Assembly: GCA_032164295.1 (NCBI GenBank) | Contig: JAJHTX010000003.1 | Span: 682,001 to 746,000 of the forward strand | Length of the DNA: 64,000 nt | From: Inonotus obliquus | Lineage: Eukaryota; Basidiomycota; Agaricomycetes; Hymenochaetales; Hymenochaetaceae | Direction of reading: 5' to 3' | Part shown: piece after piece, positions 23,168-32,575 of the stretch | Numbering within the stretch: the stretch's first letter is position 1 | Layout: every line of letters starts with the position of its first letter | Notes under the pieces: generated by a model | Database searches by the model: none | Seen by the model: only the letters and a program-made list of their open reading frames with translations | Told to the model about the DNA's origin: nothing | Program-made: the position numbers and the translations under genes

Positions 23168-24340
23168 ACCAATCACGAACACCTGTCTATATCTACTGGC
23201 CACTCACCAGAAGCATGCTTTGGAGTCGATAAGTTTAGACTTGATCAATGACTTGGTCGGTTGAGTTCGGATTGATGAATCCAGTACCCGCTAGGTCTCC
23301 GCACCGGAGCGGATATCCCGGATAAGATACGGCGGATCCGCTATCCGCCCGGATGCGGATAGAGGTTTGGAGAGCAAATATCCGGGCGTATATATACGCC
23401 CGGAACCGGATATGATGTTGGAAATCCTCCATATCCGCGCTTATACGGCATGTACCTTGGAGGAGCTAAAGATGATTAAAATGATGGAATATGTGAAATT
23501 TGAGTAGTTGAGTTGAAAGATCCTCCAGAGAGTCCAGACCCTTCGTGAGCTGGGATCTGAATTCGTTTCACTCTCTCCTTGCTATATCAAGTAATTAAAC
23601 CCTAGAAAATGATTGGCATATACTACTGCCAAGAATGAGTGAAGGTGATGGCGGGACGTTACACATTTTGACCTTCACCAATCCCCATGTTCACCGATTT
23701 TTGACGCTGTGTTGCCCCGAGAACACCAACGGCACTTCGTTGTACGCACATTGGAAGGTCCTGAGCCATTTTTCCCCTCTAAAAGTAAGATCATAGCCTT
23801 AGTCCTGGATATGCCGGATACGCCTTATAAGATACGCGCGGAACCGGATCTGATAGCAACCATGAAATATCCGCGCGTATCTTATAAGATACGCTGCGGA
23901 ACCCTAGTACCCGCTGACTACTTGATATCCTTGTACGAGATCCCATCCCACACTGGCTTCGGATGTTTTAGAAAACGTTCTCATAGTTGTGTCCTTCTTG
24001 TGGCAGCTGCTTGTATACGAACTTCATAATCATTATTCGTTGGTCGAACCGGTCGAGGGGAACGGTTATGTATGGACGTATTGACAGAGAATCCAAATTC
24101 AAGACGGACCACCAGACCGGTAGTCCATCAGGAGTGTCTCGGCGTATTGATACTCGTCGCAAGGGAGGGTGGATCACTGGCACTCGTCTTGACTTGCGAC
24201 GTGTAGCGAGAAGTGAGATGGTGAAGTTCTCTCAAAATAATCCGGGTATTGCCGTGATGGTACGTCTGCGCTTTGTTTGCTTCAAAAGTTTGTGTTATTT
24301 ACCAGTCCAGAAATTACATTACTCCATTATGAATATAACC
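23168..24340. repeat. Downstream repeat, type 1 (after copy C), split by an insertion
   Basis: The repeat runs 23168-23291, is interrupted by the element at 23292-23906, and resumes at about 23915 with the unknown minus-strand segment (QRIMIMKFVYKQ, VWWSVLNLDSLSIRPYITV). Confidence 0.6.
23292..23906. mobile_element. Non-autonomous hAT-like element, 615 bp
   Basis: Starts taggtctccgcaccgg and ends gatacgctgcggaacccta, imperfect inverted termini related to those of the element at 30270-30946. An exact 8-bp duplication gtacccgc flanks it (23284-23291 and 23907-23914), and the same unduplicated site is recognisable after copies A and B (cacccgctgacta), so the empty site is known. No transposase frame is left. 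Inside are several copies of a ggatatccg/tatccgc-rich motif. Confidence 0.8.
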
Positions 24341-24685
24341 TAGAGTAGGGAAACAATAATGTAAGGAGATGAAAGTGGTGGGTGTCGGCTGATCAAGCCC
24401 TGGCTCCCAGAGTCCGACCGATGTTGCCCTTGAGATGATCGACACCGGGGCGGGCGGGCTCCAGAAGCAGACTGAAAGTAGATTCTGAGGAAGTGGAGGG
24501 CGGGCAAACGAATCTACAGTTCAATTGAGTACACTGGGGCGGTTTGGGAACAAGAAGGTTTCGGCTATTTCCGCTGCCTCCGCGCGGATTACAATCTCTT
24601 CGGTGGCGCGCCACCAAAGATTTTCGAATTTTGTATGATTTCGTTGAGGACATGTCGGGAGTGAATGGACCAGTCAATCGCGGGG
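24341..24685. other. Unique spacer inside the array
   Basis: About 340 bp not recognised elsewhere in the window, with a gtggcgcgccac palindrome near 24603-24614. A minus-strand frame covers it (Pro/Ser-rich) but nothing identifies it as a gene. Confidence 0.35.
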
Positions 24686-25324
24686 AAGAACACCACTCGC
24701 GAAATCATAGGACCTAATCAAGTGAGTAGCATCATCAACTGACTCCGCACAGTGACAGATGGCTTAGGGTACCCATGTACTCGCCTGAAGGAATGGATAG
24801 CGATACGGATGGTGTGAGCCGCCGTAGCTCAGCCTGACAGCCTTAGTCCTCACGTACCGCAACCCTAGTCGGGATGAGACGTTGTTCGAGTTCAATGGCG
24901 CCGGGCCGATCATCATACACGACGCGAATAGGTTTGCATCTGATGAGGATGCGACCTGAAACAAGATTCCCATCGTCGGCAATATTTGCCTATTTTCCGA
25001 CTGTCTAACTCGCTATCCCTCTTTGACACAGAGAGTAGGACCGTATTGCCGTATATGTCTGTTGCATACACGAAACTCACCTCGGAATGAAGACCATGGT
25101 GCAATAAAGTACGACCTATAGGTCGCAATGAATCCTGCCTTCATAAACGTATACATACGCTGCGGAACCCTACTGATGGAGGTTGAAGAGAAGGACCTTC
25201 GCTGATACAGTAGATCACCATTGGATGTCATATCACACGATCTGGAATTGTTCGCAGTTGATACGAGGGAGGTGCTAGACCGTGATCATCCGCCAGTCCC
25301 AATGACCTTACAGTCATTCATAAG
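24686..25324. repeat. Array intergenic unit C2
   Basis: Near-identical copy of unit C over about 565 bp, ending abruptly at about 25287, where it is joined directly to the last intron of a DUF6534 gene. The promoter and nine exons that should follow are missing. Confidence 0.65.
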
Positions 25325-25411
25325 GTTCTGGCACATAGTCGCGTTGAATGCCATTCTAGCATTGATGTCGATAAGCGACAAAATTGGGGTGACTCCTCCA
25401 CGGCGGTGTAG
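25325..25411 (+). pseudogene. DUF6534 remnant: last exon only
   Basis: After the acceptor cattcataag the frame reads VLAHSRVECHSSIDVDKRQ and ends WGDSSTAV with a TAG at 25409-25411, clearly the final exon of the family. A small deletion removed the EGG(S/G) codons. All other exons are absent, so this is a seventh, deleted member of the array. Confidence 0.75.
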
Positions 25412-26799
25412 ACCGATCACGAACACCTGTTATATCTACCGGCAGCTCGACAGAAGCTTCTCCGGAATCGAGCTTGATCGGTTGACTTCAGATTGACGAA
25501 TCCGGCATCGCTGATTATTTGATCTTCTTGTATATTATTGCTATGTACTTGAATTCAATCGGCAGCTTCGGAATGCAAGCTATATTTATTTTCTATAAAG
25601 CACTATACACGTGTGTCAATTAGTAACAGGTGCGCGACAGGAACTCCAGGAACAAGTCCGCCAGGTAGGGTGGATTTGCTCCTGGGAGCAGAGAAATAGC
25701 GGCAGCGCCGTGAGTGTTTCGTCGACTCTTCTGTTCCTCGATGCAGTTACAATCATCGTTGTATGCATCGCCCAATCTTCATTCCATCGACTCTTCCGAG
25801 TCCGCTTCTTGAGATGTAGGTATAATCATCCTCGTATGCACGGCTGTTGTTCGAGAAGCAGAAACATCTGAAGACCGTATCACATCCTCCTTCCGATGCC
25901 CACTATGTTTCCGCGCATTCGATTCACCTAGGTTCTCCGTCTGGCGTGCTAATGCATACTTCTCGCATATCTCTCAAACCCATAATCTAATCCTGCGATT
26001 TCTCGACTGATCACAGGATACTGAACCTAATCATACTGCGACTTCTGATGTTGCCCGGAACTGGCTGAGGAGAGGTGTAGGGGTAGTAAGTTCAGGCGGT
26101 ATGAGCACCGGTACAAAGAAGCGGCACGAGTGTATAGCTAAGCTTCCGAATGCGGTCCGGCCGTTCCGAGACTACTATAGATACCTCCAGCCTGCTGACA
26201 GAATCACCAGCTCCCGGATGCAATGCTGGATGGAGCACGGAATGAAGTGGTCCACAGTACATACGATCTCAGAATGAGGATATTGGTGTAAGCTTAGTCT
26301 GTCTCATCGCCGACGGCAGCGCTAAAGACAAGACATGAAGGCAGACCAAGGATATATGTCCATGGAGCTCTTTGACAAGAAAATGCAAGATTATTTAGTC
26401 CGAGTTCACCCCGTGCAGCTTTGGAGATCAAGTTCTAAGTAAGTACTTGAGGTAACGTGAGGTGAAGCTTCAACCAATAACACGAGAGCTTATTTAGTGG
26501 GTGCGATTCAAACCTCAAATTCTATCGACTGGACTGGTCCCCTTACTTAGCCTAAGTATACTTTTACGGAACAGGGAGTAGTAAACTTGTTCACGTTCAT
26601 AAAAGGAAAGAGTCCTCTTGACCATTACGTAATATTACTTAAAGTTGTCTTTTGTGTTTTGCGAAAGCCCGGAAGTGGGATCGAAAACTGCGCTGCCTAC
26701 GACAACGACGAATCTAGTTGAACCCTTACAGGCATCTCGGAGTCTCGAGTAAGACATGGTGAATACTTATACCTTATTACGGGCCGAGTGGTGTTGCGA
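25412..26799. repeat. Downstream repeat, type 2 (after the C2 remnant)
   Basis: Homologous to segments after copies D (29839-31750), E (39321-40190) and F (43256-44290). Shared blocks include aagtccgccaggt, acaatcatc.ttgtat.c, gttctcgagaagcag and aggtaacgtg..tgaagctt. No intact gene is visible. It may derive from an old gene, since parts stay open on the minus strand in the F copy (43613-43939). Confidence 0.5.
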
Positions 26800-27349
26800 C
26801 CATCATATTGCGCGACCAGCTAATTCTCTCGAGACGTGCCCGCATCTGGAGCTGCGGCCATCGTGTCGCGAGACAACCCGCAAGAACGTTCGCGACATGT
26901 CAGCATCTTTATTCTGAGGGGAAAATGTTTTGCCTGCGTAATGGTGCGCGACTACTTGTGTTTGCTGTTGATTAAGGCTGAACAATCGCAATTTTGGGTG
27001 TATCAGCGTGATGTCTGTACCAATGATAGTTGTACTGGATGCCGACGCTACGCACTGCTGTTTGTCCATCACACGGCTCTGCCAGGACCGCATTTCGTCC
27101 CGCTCTCTGATGTCCTTGACATATTCCGTTCCTTTGCGGGGAAGTGACGTTGTCTACTTTCTGTACCTGGCACATACACGATGCGCGTTCGTCTCCAAGC
27201 CAGTTAGATGGGAGTGGTCCTATGGGTAGTGGACTACCCATAGGGATCCGAGGTCATCTGAGATGGATGATGAGTAGCAATTAGTGATGTGGATATGTTG
27301 GTAGAGGACTCGCGGGTCACCCAAATCCACGCAGGCTCTCCTCTCACAT
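26800..27349. repeat. Second copy of the 15.0-15.6 kb repeat
   Basis: Diverged copy of about 15040-15600. It contains a perfect 12-bp inverted repeat around two bases at 27219-27244 (cctatgggtagt gg actacccatagg) that is not present in the other copy. Confidence 0.5.
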
Positions 27350-28373
27350 GAAATGGAAGAAGAATATCACTCGCGAAATCATAGAGCCTGATCAAGCGAC
27401 TAGCATCATCAACTTCGCATCACCGATGGAATTGGGTACCCGCTCCGGTCCATGTACTCGCCTGACGGAAGGGATAGCGATACGAATGATGCGAACAGCC
27501 GTCGCTCATCCTACACGGCGCACCGCAGCATCCTCATCATCCCAATCACCCGAATCAGTCCTCCTACTTCCGCTATCCCATTCGCAGACCCTTCCATCAT
27601 TATAGGCAGACACAATGGGTTTGCCATCTGGTGAGGATGAGACCTGAAAAAAGATCCCCATCGTCTGCGATGACTATTTTCCGACTGTCTAACTCGTTAT
27701 TTCTCTTTGACACCGAGCATACGACCGTACCAGTGAGTATGTTCCCAGCTTCGCTGGGCGGACATGGGAGGAGGTGGAATTGCATGAAGATTGCAGATCA
27801 ACTTACCATATGTAGTTTAGCTTGAGAGAATTGAAAGTCCGAGTTATAGTCATTGTGGCTGTGTCAAAATCGTCGTTTCGTTTTAAATATTAAGATTGCC
27901 GTATACGCCTGTCGTGTACCTGTAACACACCTGGGAATGCAGAACATGGTGTCATAATGTACGACCTATAAACCGCAATGAGTCTTGTCTTTATGCCCAT
28001 ATATGTACGAAGTGGAACTCTACTTGAAGAGATGGACCGCTGATATACTAGATCACCAGCATGGCACCACACTTGATGACTATTTTTATAACACCTGCGC
28101 TAAACGATCTGGATTGTTCGCAGCTAATACAATGGAGTATCTATCATGATATCACCATCTGAACACATGCAGACCGATCATACATCTTCTGGGATTGGGT
28201 TAATCACGGCGCATGCAATCTGTAACCCTATTATCATCAGTGTTAGTCAAATTATATTTCTACACGTCGTGGATCTTACTGTTCACTTTAGACCCCATCC
28301 AGTTCTCTCTCCGAGTCTGTTCTTCTTCTGAATCTGAGGGCGTGCGCTCAACCCTGTGTTACAATTCTGCGAC
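27350..28373. repeat. Array intergenic unit D with small insertion
   Basis: Contains the best-preserved small-gene fragment of the array (KKNITREIIEPDQATSI then YSPDGRDSDTNDANSRRS), the antisense WD40 relic, a unit-specific insertion of about 165 bp at 27730-27896 splitting cgaccgta/ttgccgtatac, the hAT-end-like block and the promoter block. Confidence 0.6.
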
Positions 28374-29838
28374 ATGGCCCTTTCAAATACTATTCCTGCA
28401 TCGCAACTGGATAGCACGGTACGTAACATTGACAGTTTCCAGCCATGATGTTACCTCACCTTCGAGTTCAGTTTGGATGCTTGTTCATTGCAATCGTGTA
28501 TGTCATCAATTCTCCACGTCGCGACAGTCGCCTCTAATTAGCCATACAAACTTCTAGCTTCTCTTCGGTGTTGGTCACTTATCTTTGTGTTGAGCTTTAC
28601 CTGTGCTGACCTCCTTCCAGCTTATGGGGAATTGGCTGCCTCCAGTTGTATCTGTACTACGAGGTATGTCCAATAAGACTTCCTGAACATCACACGAGGC
28701 TTATAGTATGACTAGAAATATTGGAAGAGTGACCAGACCTGGTTTAAGGCGTATATATTTCTGATATGGGTACTTGACACAGTACAGCAGGTCCTTATTT
28801 CACATGTCACTTATGTGTACTTTGTGAGGGGGATCGGTGACCAGACATTGCTGACTGTCCTTCCAAAGTGAGCACTTATTCGGAAGAAAGTATGAATACT
28901 GACGAATCCTTCGCAGAACTTCATCATATAATGCCGTTATCATACCCATCATCGATACGATGGTGAAAATCATTCTTGTCCGTCGCGCTTGGTACAGTGA
29001 GGACCCGAAGTCATTTTCTAGAATAGATTAACTTATATTAACTCCAGTCAGCAACAAGAATATCATTTTGACTGGATTTCTGTTCCTTGCCGTCTTGGGA
29101 CAGTTAACAGTCGGCTTGGCCTATTGCAGCACGATATCTGGGTTTGCCGAAATGGTGCAGCTATCTGGAATCGTCCACTTGGAAATTGCGTTAAACTGCG
29201 TGACGGTATTCACAGACACAGTTATTGCATTCGCGATAATGCTCTTGCTTTGGAAGAGTCGTTCTGGAATAAAGCGGACAGACTCTATCATAAGTAGACT
29301 TATCATGTATACAGTTGGCTCTAGCTTGGTTACCGCGTTAGTGTCACTCGTGGCGCTAATCGGGGCCATCGTAGCACCAAATTTCCTCGTGTATCTGCTG
29401 TGTGACCTTCTTGTCCCTAAACGTGAGTTCTTTCTTTCGCTTCTGGGAAGATTGTTATTAGAATCACTAATATTTTTCCCAGTATATGTCAACTGTATGC
29501 TTGCGTCGTTCGTCATTATGTGTTGATTCATCATACAAGTATCTGACATGCGCTTATAGCTTGAACGCTCGCTCAAGTCTTCGTGGGGACCTAGGCAAGG
29601 GGACGGGCGGATTGAGTATTCGTCTAGAGAACTTCCCATCGGACTCTGCTGGAAGCTCGAACGTTGCGTCGGACACCTCGAATAAGGTACTTATCCTCCT
29701 CATCTGTCCACTCAAAGACCTTACAGCCATTGCGTTAAGGTTCCCACACATAGGCGTGTCGAATTCCATTCTACCATTGATATCGAAGGCGGAGGCGAGA
29801 AACGACAGGCTTGGGGCGACTCCTCCACGGCGGTGTAG
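28374..29838 (+). CDS. DUF6534-type membrane protein, copy D
   Basis: Ten-exon copy: start MALSNTIPASQLDST, microexon 28558-28569 (donor gttggt), KYWKSDQTWFKAYIFLIWVLDTVQQ, KIILVRRAWY, a long exon with LGQLTVGLAYCSTISGFAE and FTDTVIAFAIMLLLWKSRSGIKRTDS, LYVNCMLAS, LNARSSLRGDLGKGTGG and a tail ending RQAWGDSSTAV at 29836-29838. Spliced frame is open throughout. The tail is nearly the same as in copy B, whereas its promoter unit resembles A. Likely functional. Confidence 0.8.
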
Positions 29839-30261
29839 ACTGATCACTCACGCCTGTCTATATCTACCGGCCACTCGCTAGAAACGTCTCTGGAATCGAA
29901 CTTGGTCGGCTGACTTCCGATTGACGAATCCGGTATCGCTGATCATTTGATCTTCTTGTATCCTATTGCTATGTACTTGTATCCAAGAGGAATGTAAACC
30001 ATGTACATTCATTTTCTATACAGCAACATACACGTGTGTCAGTTAGTAACAGGTGTGTGGCGGGAACTCCAGAAATAAGTCCGCCAGGTGGGCTGGATTT
30101 TTACATCCGGGAGCAGACAGCAACTGAGATACAATCATCATTGTATTCACTGCCCAATCCTCATTCCATCCATTCTTCTGCTTCTCTAGATGTAGATATA
30201 ATCACCATCGTATGCGCTGCCATCGCTCGAGAAGCAGCAGTAGTCTTGAGTTTCTGAAGAC
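29839..30261. repeat. Downstream repeat, type 2 (after copy D), left part
   Basis: Same block order as after C2, E and F, up to the hAT insertion at 30270; it resumes at about 30955 and runs to about 31750. Confidence 0.5.
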
Positions 30262-30269
30262 CGGTTCAC

Positions 30270-30946
30270 TAGGGTTCCGCAGCGTAGCGTAAAGTACGGA
30301 AATGGGCCGTACGTATACGGAACGCTCTGTAATCGTATGGAGGAATAGGACTTACTTTACGGACCTGTATTGCACGGTCCGTGTTCCGCATCAAGAAATC
30401 CAAATTTGGGCGTAAACGACCGCATACGGCCTATACGACATACGGTCATGTCCATGACATGCTCGTTCTCTCCCACATGCCCCTATCTTCTCGTTGGCGT
30501 GTCCGCAAGGCTAGGTTCACTCTCAACAGGTAAGTAGTAGCTTGTTTATTGAATGATATCACTCCATATTGAAGATTAGGTATCCATCACGCAGGTATCT
30601 AATTGATGATCTTTGCAGGCTCCTCAGTCGCCCGTAGAACGTGTATTCTCAGGAGGCAGAAATACTATTGCACTCCGTCGTGCCCGTCTGGGGTCAGAGA
30701 CCATCAAAACCCTTATGCTGGTGAAACAATGGCTACGTTCGAATCTTAAAGCATATCTCTTATTTCTTGTTATTATATTGTGTACTTCCTTCTTGGTGTC
30801 GTATATACGGCGTATTGCCGTATACTCCCGATGCGTTTCCGTAGCTCACCCCGAAATAAAAAATACGGAGCGTAAAGCACGGATCGTAATCCGTACTGTG
30901 TCTTGTCTTTACGCGCGTACCTGTATACGTACGCTGCGGAACCCTA
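30270..30946 (+). mobile_element. Internally deleted hAT transposon, 677 bp
   Basis: Inverted termini tagggttccgcagcgta at the left and tacgctgcggaaccct(a) at the right are a near-perfect match, and an exact 8-bp duplication cggttcac flanks the element (30262-30269 and 30947-30954), the length typical of hAT. Inside, around 30619-30760, the plus strand still encodes part of the hAT C-terminal dimerisation domain (PVERVFSGGRNTIALRRARL, then ETIKTLMLVKQWLRSNL). The catalytic region is missing, so it could move only with help from another copy. Confidence 0.88.
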
Positions 30947-30954
30947 CGGTTCAC

Positions 30955-31794
30955 ATCCCCCTCCGAGTCCCCATGCCCATAATATATCGGCGTGCTCCAC
31001 CCATCTACTTAGGTTCTCCGTCTGGAGTTCCAATGCCTTCTTCCCGCGTATATCTCCAACCCGTAATCTAGTCCTGCCATTTCTCGATCGATCACAGGAA
31101 TCTAAACCTAATAATGCCGCATCTTCTGATGTTGCCCGAAACTAGCCTAGGAGAGTTGTAGGGGTAGTAGAGCTAAGCTTCTGAACGAAGTCCGGCCGTG
31201 AGAGTCCTACAGGTACTTTCAGTTCGCTGGCGGAACCGCTAGTTTAACGATGCAATGCTGGACGGAACTTGGAAGGAACTGGCCCGCAGTACACACGATC
31301 TCAGAATGAAGATATTGGTGTGAGCTGAGAGTGTCTCATCGCCGACGGTAATGCTAAAGTCAAGAAGTGAAGGAAGATACAGGAATACATAAACTCATCC
31401 AAAGTATGCTGATGTTATGGAATCAATTTCGTTGCGATTGCCGATGTTTGCAACATGCGTAGTGTTGGAATATGTGGTATAGAGACAAGGGCAATCTAGG
31501 CCTGGTACCTCAGTCAATTCCAGCCCCAGCCATATCAAAGGCTCTACGCGTAGTTCCTCAACATCTTTGACCGAAACCGCGGGATTATTTGGTCCCTGTT
31601 CGCCCGTGCAGCTTTGGAGATCAAGTGCAATGGGGAGCTAGAGAGCGAGGACTACGGGCCCGAAATGGAGGTAACGTGCGACGCCGAACATTCATCCTAT
31701 GACACGAGAGCTTCTTTAGTGGGTGCGCTTACGGTTCGCAAAATTTGATCGAATAACAGAGAGCCGTCGGTATAAGTCAACGGACACATCGTGT
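30955..31794. repeat. Downstream repeat, type 2 (after copy D), right part
   Basis: Continues the type 2 repeat (ggttctccgtctgg, tttctcgatcgatcacagga, cggccgtgagag, gaggtaacgtgcgac). The final block aaaatttgatcgaat..cag is shared with 44278-44340, just before the AlkB-like gene 3' end. Confidence 0.5.
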
Positions 31795-32085
31795 ACCGCA
31801 GAGTTTAAGGACCCACATCAACGTTCTTGCCTTGCCTGACAAAATCACAACACTCCCGTGAGTCAGCGTACGACCTCCTTCAACACGTCCCTATTCCAGT
31901 TTTCTCCATTAACCCCTGCCTTATATATCTGGTTCCGTTCATCGGTGTGCCTTTGGGAGGACTTTGAAATAGAAGTTGACTTCAACCGGTGTTTCAACCT
32001 GGCTTGGTAATGACAATGTCTAGATCCGCTCCTAGAAATATAAGCACAGTTTGGTTCGTGATTATGATTAGTCATATCAATTCAA
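31795..32085 (-). pseudogene. Broken copy of the AlkB-like gene 3' end
   Basis: Minus strand matches the last exon of the gene at 44342-46421: shared peptide blocks include SRS.SRHCHYQARLKHR against GADVDIVLPKPGCERRM, then K(A/G)G.N.E(D/N)W, and the downstream nucleotides cctgacaaaatcacaacactcccgtgagtcagcgta are shared exactly. Frameshifts and loss of upstream exons make it a fragment. Flanking repeat is shared too, so it came by a segmental duplication that included the right edge of the array. Confidence 0.65.
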
Positions 32086-32222
32086 AAAAAACACCTTATG
32101 GCCTCACACCTCACTTACGCCATAGAACTAATGAAATACGCTTGTCATGACAAGAAGCAGGGCCTTGTGCGAAGAGGTGAAAACCACGATAACTCTTTAC
32201 TCATACACATTCGACCGAGGGC

Positions 32223-32429
32223 ATGAGTACAAGGACTAGTAAAAAACGGACACTGAAAATCCCGCCAGGAAAGAAATCGACTCTCCTAGCCTTGAAGTCC
32301 ATCTTGTGCGTCTCCAACTCTGAAATAGGTAACGTCGAAAGAGCCAAGATTCGGCCAATCGTTCAAACAGAAAACAAAGGCAAGGGAATCGCAGTCGGAA
32401 TCCCCCAACCTAGGAAGCGGAGGTTGTAA
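32223..32429 (+). CDS. Short Lys/Arg-rich frame, doubtful
   Basis: ATG-initiated frame of 68 residues (MSTRTSKKRTLKIPPGKKST, ending QPRKRRL), strongly basic with a nuclear-localisation-like tail. Nothing else supports it, and an internal tag|gtaacg could be a splice signal of a larger unrecognised gene. Listed for completeness. Confidence 0.25.
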   Translation: MSTRTSKKRTLKIPPGKKSTLLALKSILCVSNSEIGNVERAKIRPIVQTENKGKGIAVGIPQPRKRRL

Positions 32430-32575
32430 CAAAATCTCTGGTAAAGGGCCTAGATATATGCGGGCTATGCATGAGGATTACCCTCCACGACCCTCCAATC
32501 TGGCTCTTTGAATTTGCTTAGTCTAGATACAGAATTAACACGAGGACAAAATCAAGGCTACAGATGCAGTATAAC

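Noticed and set aside
18033..24183. Minus-strand open segments with QRIMIM(N/S/K)(L/F)VYK as a conserved gene family
   Set aside because: They recur only because they lie in the downstream repeats of copies A-C; no start, domain or splice continuity supports a gene, so they were kept as repeat annotation.
29121..29639. 172-codon minus-strand frame in DUF6534 copy D
   Set aside because: It is antisense to the long exon, and equivalent antisense frames exist in all copies; the plus-strand family match is decisive.
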